From: Citrobacter sp. Awk 4
Lineage (GTDB): Bacteria > Pseudomonadota > Gammaproteobacteria > Enterobacterales > Enterobacteriaceae
DNA length: 64,000 nt
Reading direction: 5' to 3'
NCBI RefSeq assembly: GCF_028069725.1
Contig: NZ_JANEWG010000024.1
Location: forward strand, 1 to 64,000
Shown here: positions 62,984-64,000 of the stretch, in pieces
Position numbering within the stretch: the first letter of the stretch is position 1
Layout: each line of letters opens with the position of its first letter
The notes under the pieces: generated by a model
What the model was told of the DNA's origin: nothing
What the model saw: only the letters and a program-made list of their open reading frames with translations
The model's database searches: none
Made by a program: the position numbers and the translations under genes

Positions 62984-63808
62984 TTACATATGCGCGGCAA
63001 TTAAGCGCTGGTTATCCTGGTACATCGCAAACAGATAGTTGTTATAACTCTGTCCTTTCGTTGAATAACCCTTCAGCTTATGAATCATCGCGGTCGCCGT
63101 CACTTCCTGATCCGCTTTGCGCAGCTGCGCGCGCGACTTACGGAAGGAGGAGTAAGCCGGGTGGGTATTCAGGTTGATGACATAGGCGCTGACCGACTCT
63201 TTAACAGAGTCGAACTGAGAATAGCCTTTCACCTTACCAGGCGCGTTGCTGCAACGGCCTTTCCCGCACTTCATACCGAACAGATTGTTATTGCTACGGG
63301 CTAGCTTAGAGGTACCCCAACCGCTTTCCGCCGCCGCCATTGTCGCCACCATGCTGGTAGGGATAATGTCGACACGCTCAAGCAGCGTGTTCCACGGAAC
63401 TTTACGCGTATTGCCGGACCAGCTCACCTTGTAGCGCTTCGCGATATCTTTCATACGCGCACGCTCAGAAGGCGACCAGCGGTTCTGATACTGCTTTGAA
63501 ATCAGCCAGTTACGATCAGCCGTAATGGCAGCATTTTGACTGGTAATATAAGGCATAACCGTCCGGAGAAACGCTTTTTTCCTTGGTGTTCCGGAAGGGT
63601 ATTTTCGCAAATCAGGAAGTGAACTACTCTTTGCACTATTGCGAGAATACTCTTGTTTACTGCTTGCCTGTGTATTACTTGTCTTGGTTACGAGGGACTT
63701 CTGACTCGATGTCGTCGTGTGCGTCTTTGCCAGCACCTCACCCGAAAATGCGATGGTGAGTAACATAAGAATCATGGCCCCATATCGTCGAATGGGAGTC
63801 AATATCAT
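62984..63808 (-). CDS. bax: Putative glucosaminidase Bax
   Basis: A 274-residue protein with a signal peptide (ending VLA-K near residue 28), a Ser/Thr/Lys-rich linker (30-70) and a FlgJ/GH73-type N-acetylglucosaminidase domain (about 120-270). The probable catalytic Glu lies in AAAESGWGTSKLA. E. coli Bax has the same length; its physiological role is not established. The remaining sequence to 64000 is its upstream region, where I see no gene. Confidence 0.92.
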   Translation of the reverse strand: MILTPIRRYGAMILMLLTIAFSGEVLAKTHTTTSSQKSLVTKTSNTQASSKQEYSRNSAKSSSLPDLRKYPSGTPRKKAFLRTVMPYITSQNAAITADRNWLISKQYQNRWSPSERARMKDIAKRYKVSWSGNTRKVPWNTLLERVDIIPTSMVATMAAAESGWGTSKLARSNNNLFGMKCGKGRCSNAPGKVKGYSQFDSVKESVSAYVINLNTHPAYSSFRKSRAQLRKADQEVTATAMIHKLKGYSTKGQSYNNYLFAMYQDNQRLIAAHM

Positions 63809-64000
63809 TAGGTCTCCTGGTCGGATTTATACATTCCAACACCTTATATTTTTCACAAAAATGAGAGTTGAATCTCAAATCATATCAAAAATAGCCGTCA
63901 AGAGCATCCAAAGGAATAGTCCAATTCTGAAACTATGTCACGCGCTAACGGTTAGGAATGTCATTAATTCGATGAAAATGTGGAGGTTATCGCAAAATAA

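Overview
The window is chromosomal DNA of an enterobacterium, most likely a Citrobacter species close to C. freundii. Gene order is almost that of the E. coli pdeH-kdgK-bcs-dpp-proK-eptB-yhjX-tag-bisC-ghrB-cspA-glySQ-xyl-bax segment, and protein lengths match the E. coli products residue for residue in most cases. The methionine gamma-lyase (22375-23571) resembles the well-studied C. freundii enzyme as I remember it, with the same active-site numbering. No insertion sequence, prophage, integrase or CRISPR array is visible. All identifications rest on reading the sequence and on memory of the families; no database search was run.

Layout. (1) 0.3-7.4 kb: c-di-GMP phosphodiesterase pdeH behind a flagellar sigma-28 promoter, kdgK, the degenerate M16 peptidase homologue yhjJ, dctA and the second phosphodiesterase pdeK. 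(2) 7.5-21.7 kb: a complete, apparently intact cellulose locus. The leftward operon is bcsR-Q-A-B-Z-C and the rightward operon is bcsE-F-G, encoding synthase, periplasmic export, c-di-GMP sensing and phosphoethanolamine decoration. (3) 21.8-26.3 kb: an Ldr-type small toxin with a probable antisense RNA, then an accessory methionine-catabolism module: megL behind a near-perfect sigma-54 promoter, a HAAAP transporter (yhjV), and a convergent sigma-54 activator with an ACT domain. (4) 26.4-33 kb: the dipeptide ABC transporter dppABCDF and tRNA-Pro(CGG). (5) 33-41.5 kb: eptB, yhjX with a textbook YpdB/PyrR tandem site, yhjY, tag, yiaC, bisC (TTG start), yiaD. (6) 41.6-46.8 kb: a 2-ketogluconate operon arranged as in Pseudomonas kguEKTD, with a PtxS-like repressor and with ghrB in the kguD position. 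(7) 46.8-54.5 kb: yiaF, yiaG, cspA with its cold-shock leader, the periplasmic copper protein cueP behind a CueR/GolS-type promoter, glySQ, ysaB, wecH and a yiaB-like gene. (8) 54.6-62.9 kb: the xylose regulon xylBA/xylFGHR. (9) bax, and the right edge.

How the parts work together. PdeH and PdeK lower c-di-GMP, which BcsA (PilZ) and BcsE read to drive cellulose synthesis. Several neighbouring units handle carbon and nitrogen sources: C4-dicarboxylates, KDG, dipeptides, methionine, 2-ketogluconate and xylose. The most informative accessory parts are the sigma-54-controlled megL module and the kgu operon. Both suggest that genes standing alone in E. coli (yhjV, ghrB) are remnants of larger pathways.
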